From positions 1-39,710 of IMG/VR virus record IMGVR_UViG_3300046665_000400: a DNA stretch of 39,710 bases; one strand, 5' to 3'. A program made the position numbers and the translations under genes. Positions 13,165-20,671 of this stretch are shown here, piece by piece; positions within the stretch are counted from its first letter, which is position 1, and the number at the start of each line of letters is the position of its first letter. The DNA comes from a virus. A model generated the notes under the pieces. That model saw only the letters and a list, made by a program, of their open reading frames with translations, made no database searches and was not told the DNA's origin.

Positions 13165-13731
13165 ATGTCAAAGTCTTTTATGCATAAATTGTCGGATGAG
13201 CAGCGCGCATTTGTAGAGAAATTGCTGCGTGAAGATCGACTGACATTGAATGAAATGCTCGATGAGATTCGTGCTGAATTCCCAGCCGACTCTATTCCAA
13301 GCCGTTCGGCTCTTGGTCGTGAGAAAAAAAACTGGGCTGAAGAAGCCAAAGCTATGCGTGAATTTGCAGCTGCCTCTGAGGTGCTGGTCAAAGAGTTTGG
13401 TGAAGACCCTGACGACAAAGGCGGCATGTTATTGGCTCAAGCTGTACAGGCCATTGTGACCAAGAAAGCACTGGATGAGCTAACCAATACAGGTGATGAC
13501 CCAGAAAAGCCAAAAATGGATATTGATGCAGTTGGTGCTTTAGCTCGTGCCGCCCGTGCAGCAATGATGACCAAAGAAAAAGCAATGGACAATCGAGAGG
13601 AAATCCGTCGTCAAGCGCGTGAGGAATTACTAAAAGAACAAGATGAAAACCTCAAAAAAGCCGCTGCATCTCAAGGCATGGGTGAAGAGCAACTTCAATT
13701 TTGGCGTGAAAAAGTATTGGGTATTAAATGA
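13165..13731 (+). CDS. DUF3486 protein (Mu gp27-like), probable terminase small subunit
   Basis: A 188-residue protein with an N-terminal helix-turn-helix region (LSDEQRAFVEKLLREDRLTL, then IPSRSALGREKKNW) and long helices with many Ala, Glu and Lys after residue 45. DUF3486 proteins directly precede the large terminase in Mu-like phages and are thought to be the small subunit that recognises the phage end for headful packaging. Its stop overlaps the large terminase start (ATGA). Confidence 0.88.
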   Translation: MSKSFMHKLSDEQRAFVEKLLREDRLTLNEMLDEIRAEFPADSIPSRSALGREKKNWAEEAKAMREFAAASEVLVKEFGEDPDDKGGMLLAQAVQAIVTKKALDELTNTGDDPEKPKMDIDAVGALARAARAAMMTKEKAMDNREEIRRQAREELLKEQDENLKKAAASQGMGEEQLQFWREKVLGIK

Positions 13732-15368
13732 TGAACACTCCAAAACCTCGGCAAGATACTGTTCGTGTCATTGAATGGGATGAACTTCCAGAACGTGCGC
13801 GTAATATTCCAAACAATTTAAATCCATTTGAAGAAGGTGTTTTAATGAAGCACCAGATTGAATGGCTCAAAATTAGAACGGATATTAAAGTCTGCCCTAA
13901 AGGTCGTCGAACAGGTATTACTTTTGCCGAAAGTTTTGATGCCGTATTAACAGCTGCTGCAAGTAAAGAAGCTGGTGGCATGAGTGTTTACTATATTGGT
14001 GATACCAAAGAAAAAGGTCTTGAGTTTATTGGTTATTGTGCCAAGTTTTCACGTGTCATTGCTGAAGCCCAAGGCCAAGGTATTTCTCAAATTGAAGAGT
14101 TTCTTTTTGAAGACCAAAACGATAAAGGTGAAACACGCCAGATCACGGCTTACCGTGTCCGTTACTCCAGTGGTTTTCAAATTGTTGCATTATCTAGCCG
14201 ACCTGAAAACATCCGTGGTCTACAGGGTAAAGTAATTATTGATGAGGCTGCATTCCATTCGAATGTTCAGGGCGTAATTGAGGCTGCTACGGCTTTGCTT
14301 ATTTGGGGTGGTCGTATTGCTATTATTAGTTCTCATAATGGTAAAAACAACGCATTCAACCAGTTCGTAAAAGATATTGAAGCTGGTGTGTTTGGCGAAG
14401 ATGCCAAATCCCTAGTCGTAACTTTTGACGATGCGGTTGAAAATGGTTTGTATGAGCGTGTTTGCTTCATGCAAGGTAAAGAGCCTACGGTTGAAGGTAA
14501 GCAAAAATGGTACACCAAAATCCGTAAAGCATACGGTAGCCGCAAGGCAGCCATGCGAGAAGAACTAGACGCAATCCCTCGTGATGGTTCATCAGTATGT
14601 TTACCTACTTTGTGGGTAGAACGTGCGATGACTGAAGTCAGAACTGTACTACGTCTACAATTGGGTGATGATTTTACAGAGCTAACACCCGATGAGCGTG
14701 ACGCCTATATTGATGATTGGATTCAGCGCTATTTAGAACCTGAATTGCAAAAGCTTGATAAGACTAAGCAGCATTGCGCTGGGCAAGACTATGCACGTCA
14801 CCGCGACTTTAGTTTTATTTTACCGTTCTATATTGCCCAAGATTTACGTCGGATTGCACCTTTTGTCATTGAGATGCACAAAGTACCTTCTCGGTTACAG
14901 CAAAAAATCTTGTGGTACATGTTGGATCGACTACCACGTTTTGGTGGTATCGCTATGGATGCTACAGGTAACGGTGAAACCATTGCAGAAAATACCGCTG
15001 AAAAATATGGTGCGCATATGGTGCATCAAATCAAATTAAGCCGAGCTTGGTATGGCTTATGGACACCTAAACTGGTCACCGCTTTTGAAGAAGATATGAT
15101 TGATTTACCTATAGATGCTGATTTAAAAAATGACTGCTCTGCGATTGAGGAAGTGGACGGCATTTACATGGTTTCAAAAGCGCGCGCTAAGGATATTAAA
15201 GACCCTGAGCTGTATCGACATGGTGATGGTGCTGTGGCGATGATTCTAGGGTGGTTTGCTAGTTTGCACTTAGCAACAGCAATTGAATTTACTCCACTCC
15301 CTTCAAAAGAGGAAATGGAGTTAAGCGATGATTATGATGATTGGGCTGGTGCAATTAGTTGGTTCTAG
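13728..15368 (+). CDS. terL: Terminase large subunit (Mu gp28-like)
   Basis: A 546-residue packaging motor. The ATPase half has a Walker A-like CPKGRRTGITFA near residues 56-67 and Walker B VIIDEAAF at 169-176, with an SSHNGKNN coupling segment after it. The nuclease half has acidic residues in CAGQDYARHRDFS and GGIAMDATGNGE. It packages phage DNA with flanking host DNA by headful cutting. The last 14 bp overlap the 3' end of a gene on the opposite strand. Confidence 0.95.
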   Translation: MMNTPKPRQDTVRVIEWDELPERARNIPNNLNPFEEGVLMKHQIEWLKIRTDIKVCPKGRRTGITFAESFDAVLTAAASKEAGGMSVYYIGDTKEKGLEFIGYCAKFSRVIAEAQGQGISQIEEFLFEDQNDKGETRQITAYRVRYSSGFQIVALSSRPENIRGLQGKVIIDEAAFHSNVQGVIEAATALLIWGGRIAIISSHNGKNNAFNQFVKDIEAGVFGEDAKSLVVTFDDAVENGLYERVCFMQGKEPTVEGKQKWYTKIRKAYGSRKAAMREELDAIPRDGSSVCLPTLWVERAMTEVRTVLRLQLGDDFTELTPDERDAYIDDWIQRYLEPELQKLDKTKQHCAGQDYARHRDFSFILPFYIAQDLRRIAPFVIEMHKVPSRLQQKILWYMLDRLPRFGGIAMDATGNGETIAENTAEKYGAHMVHQIKLSRAWYGLWTPKLVTAFEEDMIDLPIDADLKNDCSAIEEVDGIYMVSKARAKDIKDPELYRHGDGAVAMILGWFASLHLATAIEFTPLPSKEEMELSDDYDDWAGAISWF

Positions 15369-16125
15369 TCATACCTAAATCTTCAATAGATACATTGTGT
15401 GAACCCTGTACAAAATCACACTGTAAAAAGAATGTATGCTTGTATTTTCGGCCATATATATTTTCTAAATCTAAATAAATGGACCTTTCAAATGGTACAT
15501 TTGACTTGTATTTGCTTACTTCTTCTTCGGTAAAATGAGGATTTAATGTGCGATTAGAATTTTTAGCTAAAATCGAAGGTGGCAATAATGGTCCAGCCCC
15601 AAGATCAAAAACCACATTTTTGGCATCATGGTCACTTTTATTTTCAAAGATAATCGTAAACGTAAAAGTTTGTTTGCCAAAACCATCACCAGATACCTGA
15701 ATCCCTCCACGAACGGAAATAAAAGGAGTAGCTGCATTATGTCGTTCTTCCAGCTCTGTCTTCTGCAACTCACTCATCAGTTTCTGTTGGTCAACTGACT
15801 CTTTCATTTCAGCAACTTGCAATTGTAATGCTTCAGTACTTGCTCTTAATTCTTCACTTTGAATCCTAATTGATTCATTGTTTTGCTTATATCCCAATAT
15901 TAAGAATAGAAAAGCCAGTGGTGCAAAAGCACCTGCTAGAAAGTCACCTAATTCATTTGAAGGGAGCAATACATTTTCACCCTCACTTAAGCAAAATATT
16001 ACGGTGTATAAAATAATAAAAGACAAATATAAAAAAACTACCCAAAAGACCCATGTCTTATAGATAGGTATTTGGGGCGGTGCTTGGTTTGGCGTTGGCG
16101 TTGGCGTTGGCGTTGAATTTTGCAC
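15355..16125 (-). CDS. Two-TM coiled-coil membrane protein on opposite strand (moron)
   Basis: A 256-residue protein on the strand opposite the late operon. A Pro-Thr repeat (PTPTPTP, residues 6-12) precedes TM1 (about 25-46) and TM2 (about 59-79, GDFLAGAFAPLAFLFLILGY). A coiled coil follows (about 83-128, IRIQSEELRASTEALQLQ), then a beta-rich soluble domain (133-250). The GDFLAG...PL segment followed by a coiled coil resembles membrane proteins of the putative phage abortive infection (putAbiC-like) type, but the similarity is only by eye. The GTG start has AGGGGGA upstream, and a possible promoter (TTGAAT-18-TGATAA) lies before it, so it could be expressed in the lysogen independently of late genes. 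A superinfection-exclusion role is inferred. Confidence 0.75.
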   Translation of the reverse strand: MQNSTPTPTPTPNQAPPQIPIYKTWVFWVVFLYLSFIILYTVIFCLSEGENVLLPSNELGDFLAGAFAPLAFLFLILGYKQNNESIRIQSEELRASTEALQLQVAEMKESVDQQKLMSELQKTELEERHNAATPFISVRGGIQVSGDGFGKQTFTFTIIFENKSDHDAKNVVFDLGAGPLLPPSILAKNSNRTLNPHFTEEEVSKYKSNVPFERSIYLDLENIYGRKYKHTFFLQCDFVQGSHNVSIEDLGMTRTN

Positions 16126-16143
16126 GGAAAGACTTCCCCCTGT

Positions 16144-16173
16144 TTATCAAGTTTTAATTTTTTAATAATTCAA
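16144..16173 (-). promoter_or_regulatory. Possible promoter of the oppositely oriented membrane protein gene
   Basis: Leftward -35 TTGAAT (16173-16168) and -10 TGATAA (16149-16144) are separated by 18 bp, about 20 nt before the GTG start. The region is very A+T-rich, so chance matches are likely. Confidence 0.4.
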
Positions 16174-16179
16174 AACGAG

Positions 16180-16299
16180 GTGACGAAACTTGTTGGAGCA
16201 AGAGTCGCCCCCTTTGGTAAAAGTGCTACCGCAGGCTTAGCCTCGTTACTGTGCACACAGTTATTGCAGGCTATCAAAAATGAAAAAGTTTTGCAGTAG
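16180..16299 (+). CDS. Possible 39-aa ORF before the methyltransferase
   Basis: A GTG-started frame encodes MTKLVGARVAPFGKSATAGL and then ASLLCTQLLQAIKNEKVLQ. It ends nine bases before the methyltransferase ATG and contains part of that gene's ribosome binding region. There is no clear Shine-Dalgarno for it. It may be a small real gene or the end of a lost one. Confidence 0.3.
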   Translation: MTKLVGARVAPFGKSATAGLASLLCTQLLQAIKNEKVLQ

Positions 16300-16307
16300 G
16301 TGAAATA

Positions 16308-17075
16308 ATGAAAACTAAGCCAATTGTTCCTTGGATGGGTGGTAAGCGTCGTCTGGTGTCGCAACTGATTGAAAAAATGCCAGAACACCAATGTTATGTA
16401 GAGTTGTTTGCTGGTGGTGCAGCATTGTTCTTTATGCGTGAAGAACAGTCCAAAGTTGAAGTTATTAATGATTTAAATGGTGAACTGGTGAACTTGTATC
16501 GAGTAGTTCAACATCACCTTGAAGAGTTCGTCCGTCAATTTAAATGGGCGCTGGTCAGTCGCCAAATGTTTGAATGGCTTAAATCTGCCAGTGTTGAAAT
16601 GATGACTGATATTCAACGTGCGGCTCGTTTTTATTATTTACAGCACACAGCATTTGGAGCCAAGGTGTCTAGTCAGAGCTTTGGTATAGCAACAACAGCC
16701 CGACCAGTCAATTTACTCCGCATAGAAGAACAATTGAGTGAAGCGCATTTGCGTCTCTCTGGAGTGACAGTTGAGCATTTAACTTGGGATGCTTGTTTGC
16801 TGAAGTATGACCGTCCTCATAGTTTTATGTATGCTGATCCACCGTACTGGAAGTTGGCTGGCTATGGTGTTGGTTTTGGTCTTGATCAATATGAAAAGAT
16901 GGCTGAGCTAATGAAGACCTGTAAAAGTAAAGTCATGCTCTCAATAAATGATCATGAAGACATGCGTGCCACATTTGAGGGATTGAATATTGCGACTACC
17001 AAAATTAAATATTCAGTGGGCAATTCTGCTTCAGGTCGTGATGAAAAACAGGAACTCATCATCACCAATTACTGA
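16308..17075 (+). CDS. D12-class DNA adenine N6-methyltransferase (Dam-like)
   Basis: A 255-residue enzyme with the D12 class motifs: WMGGKRRL (9-16, SAM binding), ELFAGGAALFF (32-42), INDLNGELVNLY (53-64) and the catalytic DPPY at 177-180. It transfers a methyl group from SAM to adenine N6. No partner endonuclease is nearby, so it is an orphan modification enzyme, probably protecting phage DNA from host restriction or changing regulation. Its placement between terminase and portal is unusual for Mu-like phages and suggests a cargo gene. AGGTG lies five bases before the ATG. The target sequence cannot be read from the protein. Confidence 0.93.
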   Translation: MKTKPIVPWMGGKRRLVSQLIEKMPEHQCYVELFAGGAALFFMREEQSKVEVINDLNGELVNLYRVVQHHLEEFVRQFKWALVSRQMFEWLKSASVEMMTDIQRAARFYYLQHTAFGAKVSSQSFGIATTARPVNLLRIEEQLSEAHLRLSGVTVEHLTWDACLLKYDRPHSFMYADPPYWKLAGYGVGFGLDQYEKMAELMKTCKSKVMLSINDHEDMRATFEGLNIATTKIKYSVGNSASGRDEKQELIITNY

Positions 17076-17083
17076 AGCATGGT

Positions 17084-17111
17084 GTTTATAGATTTATAAA
17101 TCTTTATAAAC
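17084..17111. other. A+T-rich near-palindrome after methyltransferase gene
   Basis: GTTTATA and TATAAAC flank a perfect 12-bp palindrome GATTTATAAATC. It would form a long A+T hairpin in the mRNA. The 17076-17244 gap otherwise holds only the GCGGAAG hairpin copy 2. Confidence 0.5.
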
Positions 17112-17199
17112 GCTCTTTACGGCATTTATTTTGTATTTTGCTGCAATGATCTGTAAAACAGAATAAGTCGCTTAAATCGCAAATGAGCGCATGAAATTG

Positions 17200-17217
17200 G
17201 GCGGAAGCATTTCCGCC
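17200..17217 (+). repeat. GCGGAAG hairpin repeat, copy 2
   Basis: GGCGGAA-GCAT-TTCCGCC forms a 7-bp stem and is followed by TGATTTT. It lies 27 bases before the portal ORF. Confidence 0.8.
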
Positions 17218-17244
17218 TGATTTTAAAGCTTTCAAAATTCCACA

Positions 17245-18858
17245 ATGGTGCAGAATCCTCAAACTGTATTTGCATCTATCATGGCTAAAAAAGACCGTTC
17301 CCCAAAAAAACAAGATCGTACTGCACTCGAAACAAATCAGACCGCTGAAATTGCTTGGCTGACTAATCAGGCCCAAGAACATCCTGTGGTTGGAATGACT
17401 CCACAGCAAATGTACCGCTTACTCACTGATGCAGAACAAGGCAACTTGCAAGCGCAAGCTGACCTATTTGCTGATATGGAAGAGCGTGATGGTCATATCT
17501 TCAGTGAGATGGATAAGCGCAAGAAAGGCATTAACGGTCTTGACTGGGGTGTTAAGCCTCCAAAAAATGCATCTGAGCAAGAAAAGAAAATAGCTGAAGA
17601 GGTTCGGGAATGGATTGAGGACATTCAAGATTTTGAGATGTTTTTGTTTGATGCGATGGATGCTGTTGGTCATGGCTACAGCTGTCAAGAAATCGAATGG
17701 CATCAAGTTGGCAATTTGTGGCTACCGAAAAGCTTTGAGCATCAGCTGGCGCGCAATTTCATGACGCCATTCGATAAACCAAATGAGCTGCGCCTCAATG
17801 ATGGTTCTCCAGAGGGTGCAGAGTTTTGGGACTTCGGTTGGTTTATCCATCGTCATAAAGCAAAATCGGGATACATTGCCCGATCAGGTTTGCACCGAAT
17901 TTTGTGCTGGCCGTTTATCTTTAAGAATTATGGCATTCGTGACGTGATGCAGTTCCTTGAAGTGTATGGTCTGCCTATTCGCCTTGGTAAATATCCTTCA
18001 GGGGCAACCGATCAGGAAAAGATGACTTTGCTGCGTGCAGTTATGTCGATTGGTCGTAATGCTGGAGGCATTATTCCAAATGGAATGACCCTAGAGTTTG
18101 AATCGGCAGCTGATGGTGACACCAAGAATCACATGTCACTCATTGATTGGTGTGAAAAAACAGCTTCAAAAATTATTGTGGGTGGAACCTTATTAAGTCA
18201 GGCTGATGGTAAAACCAGTACCAATGCTCAATCTAATACCCATGAACTCCAGTTTGAAAAAATTATTAAGTCTGATGCTAAGCAACTGGCACGGTCATTA
18301 ACGGATTACCTTGTCAGCGCTCTAATGCGGTTGAACTATCCAAATATTCAACCTGACCGTTATCCAAGCTTTTTCTTTGATACTTCTGATACTGAAGACA
18401 TGCAAGTCTTTGGTGAATCACTTGAAAAATTGGTACGTGTTGGCATGAGAATCCCTGTGTCATGGCCTCATGAAAGACTTGGTATTCCACAGCCTGCCGA
18501 TGACAAAGAACCAATCCTAACAATTCAAAATGGGCCTGTGTCTAATTTAGCAATGAATACATACCAGCCTCAGTTATTGGGTGGCATTATTGCTGCCAAT
18601 TCAGCACAGCTCCCTATTGAAGAACAAGCATTGCAACTGTTGCTGAAGGATCAAACCAATATTGCCCAAGACACGGTTGAGTCGTGGACCAAGCAGCTAT
18701 TGTCAAAAATTCAGTCAGGCAATGAAGAAGAGATACTTGCTCTTTTGCAGGATGCCTATCCAGCCGATGACGAACCAGCATTACAGGAAAAACTGACACG
18801 CCTGATATTTGCCAGTGAAGTGTTAGGCCGTCTGAGTGTTCAAGCGGAGCAAAGCTAA
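17245..18858 (+). CDS. Portal protein (DUF935, Mu gp29-like)
   Basis: A 537-residue portal with typical features: TPQQMYRLLTDAEQGNLQAQ, DLFADMEERDGHIFSEMDKR, the RSGLHRILCWPFIFKNYGIR segment, and a C-terminal helical region rich in Gln and Leu. Twelve copies form the ring through which DNA enters and leaves the head. The start is uncertain: the ATG at 17245 and the ATG at 17281 (MAKKDRSPKK) both lack a clear Shine-Dalgarno. Translation may be affected by the hairpin 27 bases upstream. The gene overlaps the next by one base (ATG in TAATG). Confidence 0.93.
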   Translation: MVQNPQTVFASIMAKKDRSPKKQDRTALETNQTAEIAWLTNQAQEHPVVGMTPQQMYRLLTDAEQGNLQAQADLFADMEERDGHIFSEMDKRKKGINGLDWGVKPPKNASEQEKKIAEEVREWIEDIQDFEMFLFDAMDAVGHGYSCQEIEWHQVGNLWLPKSFEHQLARNFMTPFDKPNELRLNDGSPEGAEFWDFGWFIHRHKAKSGYIARSGLHRILCWPFIFKNYGIRDVMQFLEVYGLPIRLGKYPSGATDQEKMTLLRAVMSIGRNAGGIIPNGMTLEFESAADGDTKNHMSLIDWCEKTASKIIVGGTLLSQADGKTSTNAQSNTHELQFEKIIKSDAKQLARSLTDYLVSALMRLNYPNIQPDRYPSFFFDTSDTEDMQVFGESLEKLVRVGMRIPVSWPHERLGIPQPADDKEPILTIQNGPVSNLAMNTYQPQLLGGIIAANSAQLPIEEQALQLLLKDQTNIAQDTVESWTKQLLSKIQSGNEEEILALLQDAYPADDEPALQEKLTRLIFASEVLGRLSVQAEQS

Positions 18859-20117
18859 TGCCTACTGCTCAACGACCAGAATTGAATGCTTTGTTTACAT
18901 TGCCACCTGAAGATGCCATTTCCTATTTAGAAAAGAAAGGCTTCAAGATTGGCTGGGACTGGCATGAAACACTAGATAATGCACATAGCAAGGCGTTTAC
19001 TGTTGCAAAAGTTGCCCGTATGGATTTGCTTCAGGATATCCGTCAGTCATTAATCACAGCAATGCAGCAAGGTCAGTCGCTTGAGCAATGGAAAGCCAGT
19101 ATCACCCCAACACTTCAAGACAAAGGTTGGTGGGGAAAGAAAATAGTTGTTAATCCTGAAGGTCGTGAACAGGAAGTCCAGCTTGGCAGCCCACGTCGAT
19201 TGCGCACGATTTACCACACAAATATGCAATCGGCTTTTGCTGCTGGACGTTATAAAGCCATGCTTGCAGGTGCAGAAACTCGTCCATATTGGGAATGGCG
19301 TCATATCTCAATTAATAATCCTCGCAAACAACATGTGGCCTTGAATGGAAAGATTTTTAGTTATGACGACCCATTTTGGTTGGTAGCCTATCCACCGTCA
19401 GAATGGGGTTGCAACTGCCGTATTATTGCCCGATCCAGACGTGAGGTTGAAGGCAAAGAAATATTAACTGGTGAAGGCCATGCCAGCACTATTACTCAAA
19501 AAGTCGGTGTTGATCGTAATACTGGCGCTGATGTGATTGCAAAACGGACTCAATTCAATATCCCAACCAAAGACAGCAATTTGACGTTTACACCAGCTGC
19601 TGGCTTCAATGGATCGCCAGCCACCAGTTACTTGATTGATAATGTTATGGCACAACGAGCAACAGATTTAATGGGTATGTCTAAAGGCTTGAAGCAAACT
19701 CAGGAATTATTGACTACACCAACACGAGCAAAAATCCACGAAAAATTTATTCAAAATGCTTTGCGTCTAGCTGAGCCAAAAAATGAAATATCTGTCATTG
19801 GTTCCCTTCAAGCCAAAGAAGTTCAGATACTTATGCGCCAAAATGTTCCATTAGAATCTAAACTTTTATTCTTAAGCGATGCGCTTATTGTCCATAAGGA
19901 ATATTCAGGTATAGCGGTTAGTCGATTAATGGCCTTGCCTCAATTACTTACTGAAGCTAAACAAGTGTATTGGGATGCAAAAGAAGAACTATTGTTTTAT
20001 GTCCTTGAAAAAGATGTTGTTCAGTTTTCATTAAATAAACCAAATGGCTCTTTTGTCGTCTCTCAGGTGGTCCGTAAAAAAGACTGGCAATCTGAAGGTC
20101 TGGAGTTGATTCAATGA
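18858..20117 (+). CDS. MuF head morphogenesis protein with C-terminal extension
   Basis: A 419-residue protein. The first 280 residues match the Mu gpF (gp30) minor head family, including RTIYHTNMQSAFAAGRYKAM, WEWRHISINNPRKQHVALNG and the PPSEWGCNCRIIARSRREV cysteine motif. The last 130 or so residues (from about 290) form a separate domain with IGSLQAKEVQILMRQNVPLE, then LMALPQLLTEAKQVYWDAKE and LLFYVLEKD. This resembles the nuclease-fold (barnase/EndoU/colicin-like, PBECR) domains often fused to MuF proteins. MuF is a few-copy head protein near the portal and may be injected. The toxin-like reading of the C-terminus is inference; no immunity gene is evident nearby. Confidence 0.88.
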   Translation: MPTAQRPELNALFTLPPEDAISYLEKKGFKIGWDWHETLDNAHSKAFTVAKVARMDLLQDIRQSLITAMQQGQSLEQWKASITPTLQDKGWWGKKIVVNPEGREQEVQLGSPRRLRTIYHTNMQSAFAAGRYKAMLAGAETRPYWEWRHISINNPRKQHVALNGKIFSYDDPFWLVAYPPSEWGCNCRIIARSRREVEGKEILTGEGHASTITQKVGVDRNTGADVIAKRTQFNIPTKDSNLTFTPAAGFNGSPATSYLIDNVMAQRATDLMGMSKGLKQTQELLTTPTRAKIHEKFIQNALRLAEPKNEISVIGSLQAKEVQILMRQNVPLESKLLFLSDALIVHKEYSGIAVSRLMALPQLLTEAKQVYWDAKEELLFYVLEKDVVQFSLNKPNGSFVVSQVVRKKDWQSEGLELIQ

Positions 20118-20590
20118 CTATAGAGCTTGGTGATAGAGAATTAAGGACTCGTCTCACTCGCGTTGCTGAAGCAATGCTTGATACATCACCTTTGGGGCAT
20201 TCAATTGCCAATAGCTTTTTGACTGTTACCGAGGACAACTTTGATTCGGAAGGTCGTCCAGCATGGGCTGGTTTAAGCCCAGTCACCTTGGCCCGTCGTA
20301 AGTCAGGGAAAATGCTATTTCAATCTGGTCAGTTGCGTCGCAGTATTACTACACGTGTTTCAGACAATGAAGTCGAGATTGGGACAAATGACCCCAAAGC
20401 GCCAACACAGCACTTTGGGGCTAAGCAAGGTCAATATGGTAAGTCTTCAAGAAATGGGCCGCTTCCATGGGGAAATATTCCTGCCAGACCATTTTTACCA
20501 ATGGATAGTACTGGCAATTTACAGCATGAAGCTGAGCTTGCCGTTTTTGACGATGTAGACCATTACTGGCATCAATTATTTAATTTCTAA
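20114..20590 (+). CDS. Virion morphogenesis protein (Mu gpG-like)
   Basis: A 158-residue gpG family protein with DTSPLGHSIANSFLTVTEDN, FDSEGRPAWAGLSPVTLARR and SGKMLFQSGQLRRSITTRVS, then a terminal RPFLPMDSTGNLQHEA. In Mu, G is needed for head-tail joining or tail completion. It starts with a 4-nt overlap with the MuF gene and ends just before hairpin copy 3. Confidence 0.92.
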   Translation: MTIELGDRELRTRLTRVAEAMLDTSPLGHSIANSFLTVTEDNFDSEGRPAWAGLSPVTLARRKSGKMLFQSGQLRRSITTRVSDNEVEIGTNDPKAPTQHFGAKQGQYGKSSRNGPLPWGNIPARPFLPMDSTGNLQHEAELAVFDDVDHYWHQLFNF

Positions 20591-20595
20591 AACTG

Positions 20596-20613
20596 GGCGG
20601 AAGTGTTTCCGCC
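20596..20613 (+). repeat. GCGGAAG hairpin repeat, copy 3
   Basis: GGCGGAA-GTGT-TTCCGCC followed by TGATC and six T, placed six bases after the gpG-like stop. Here the T-run makes an intrinsic terminator role plausible. Confidence 0.8.
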
Positions 20614-20643
20614 TGATCTTTTTTCTCCCCACATTCTAATCTC

Positions 20644-20671
20644 ATAACATCATTTAAAAAGTTGATGTTAT
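20644..20671 (+). promoter_or_regulatory. Hairpin covering the protease start codon
   Basis: ATAACATCA and TGATGTTAT pair perfectly around a 10-nt loop. The last AT is the start of the protease ATG (20670). No good Shine-Dalgarno lies outside the stem, so the hairpin could control translation initiation. Confidence 0.55.

Noticed and set aside
16083-16115. GTTGGC tandem repeats as a regulatory or CRISPR-like array
   Set aside because: They are coding repeats giving the Pro-Thr tract of the membrane protein; no spacers or flanking genes of a CRISPR system.
16170-16391. Minus-strand ORF overlapping the methyltransferase start
   Set aside because: It overlaps a well-supported gene on the other strand and has a Phe/His-rich composition unlike a real protein.
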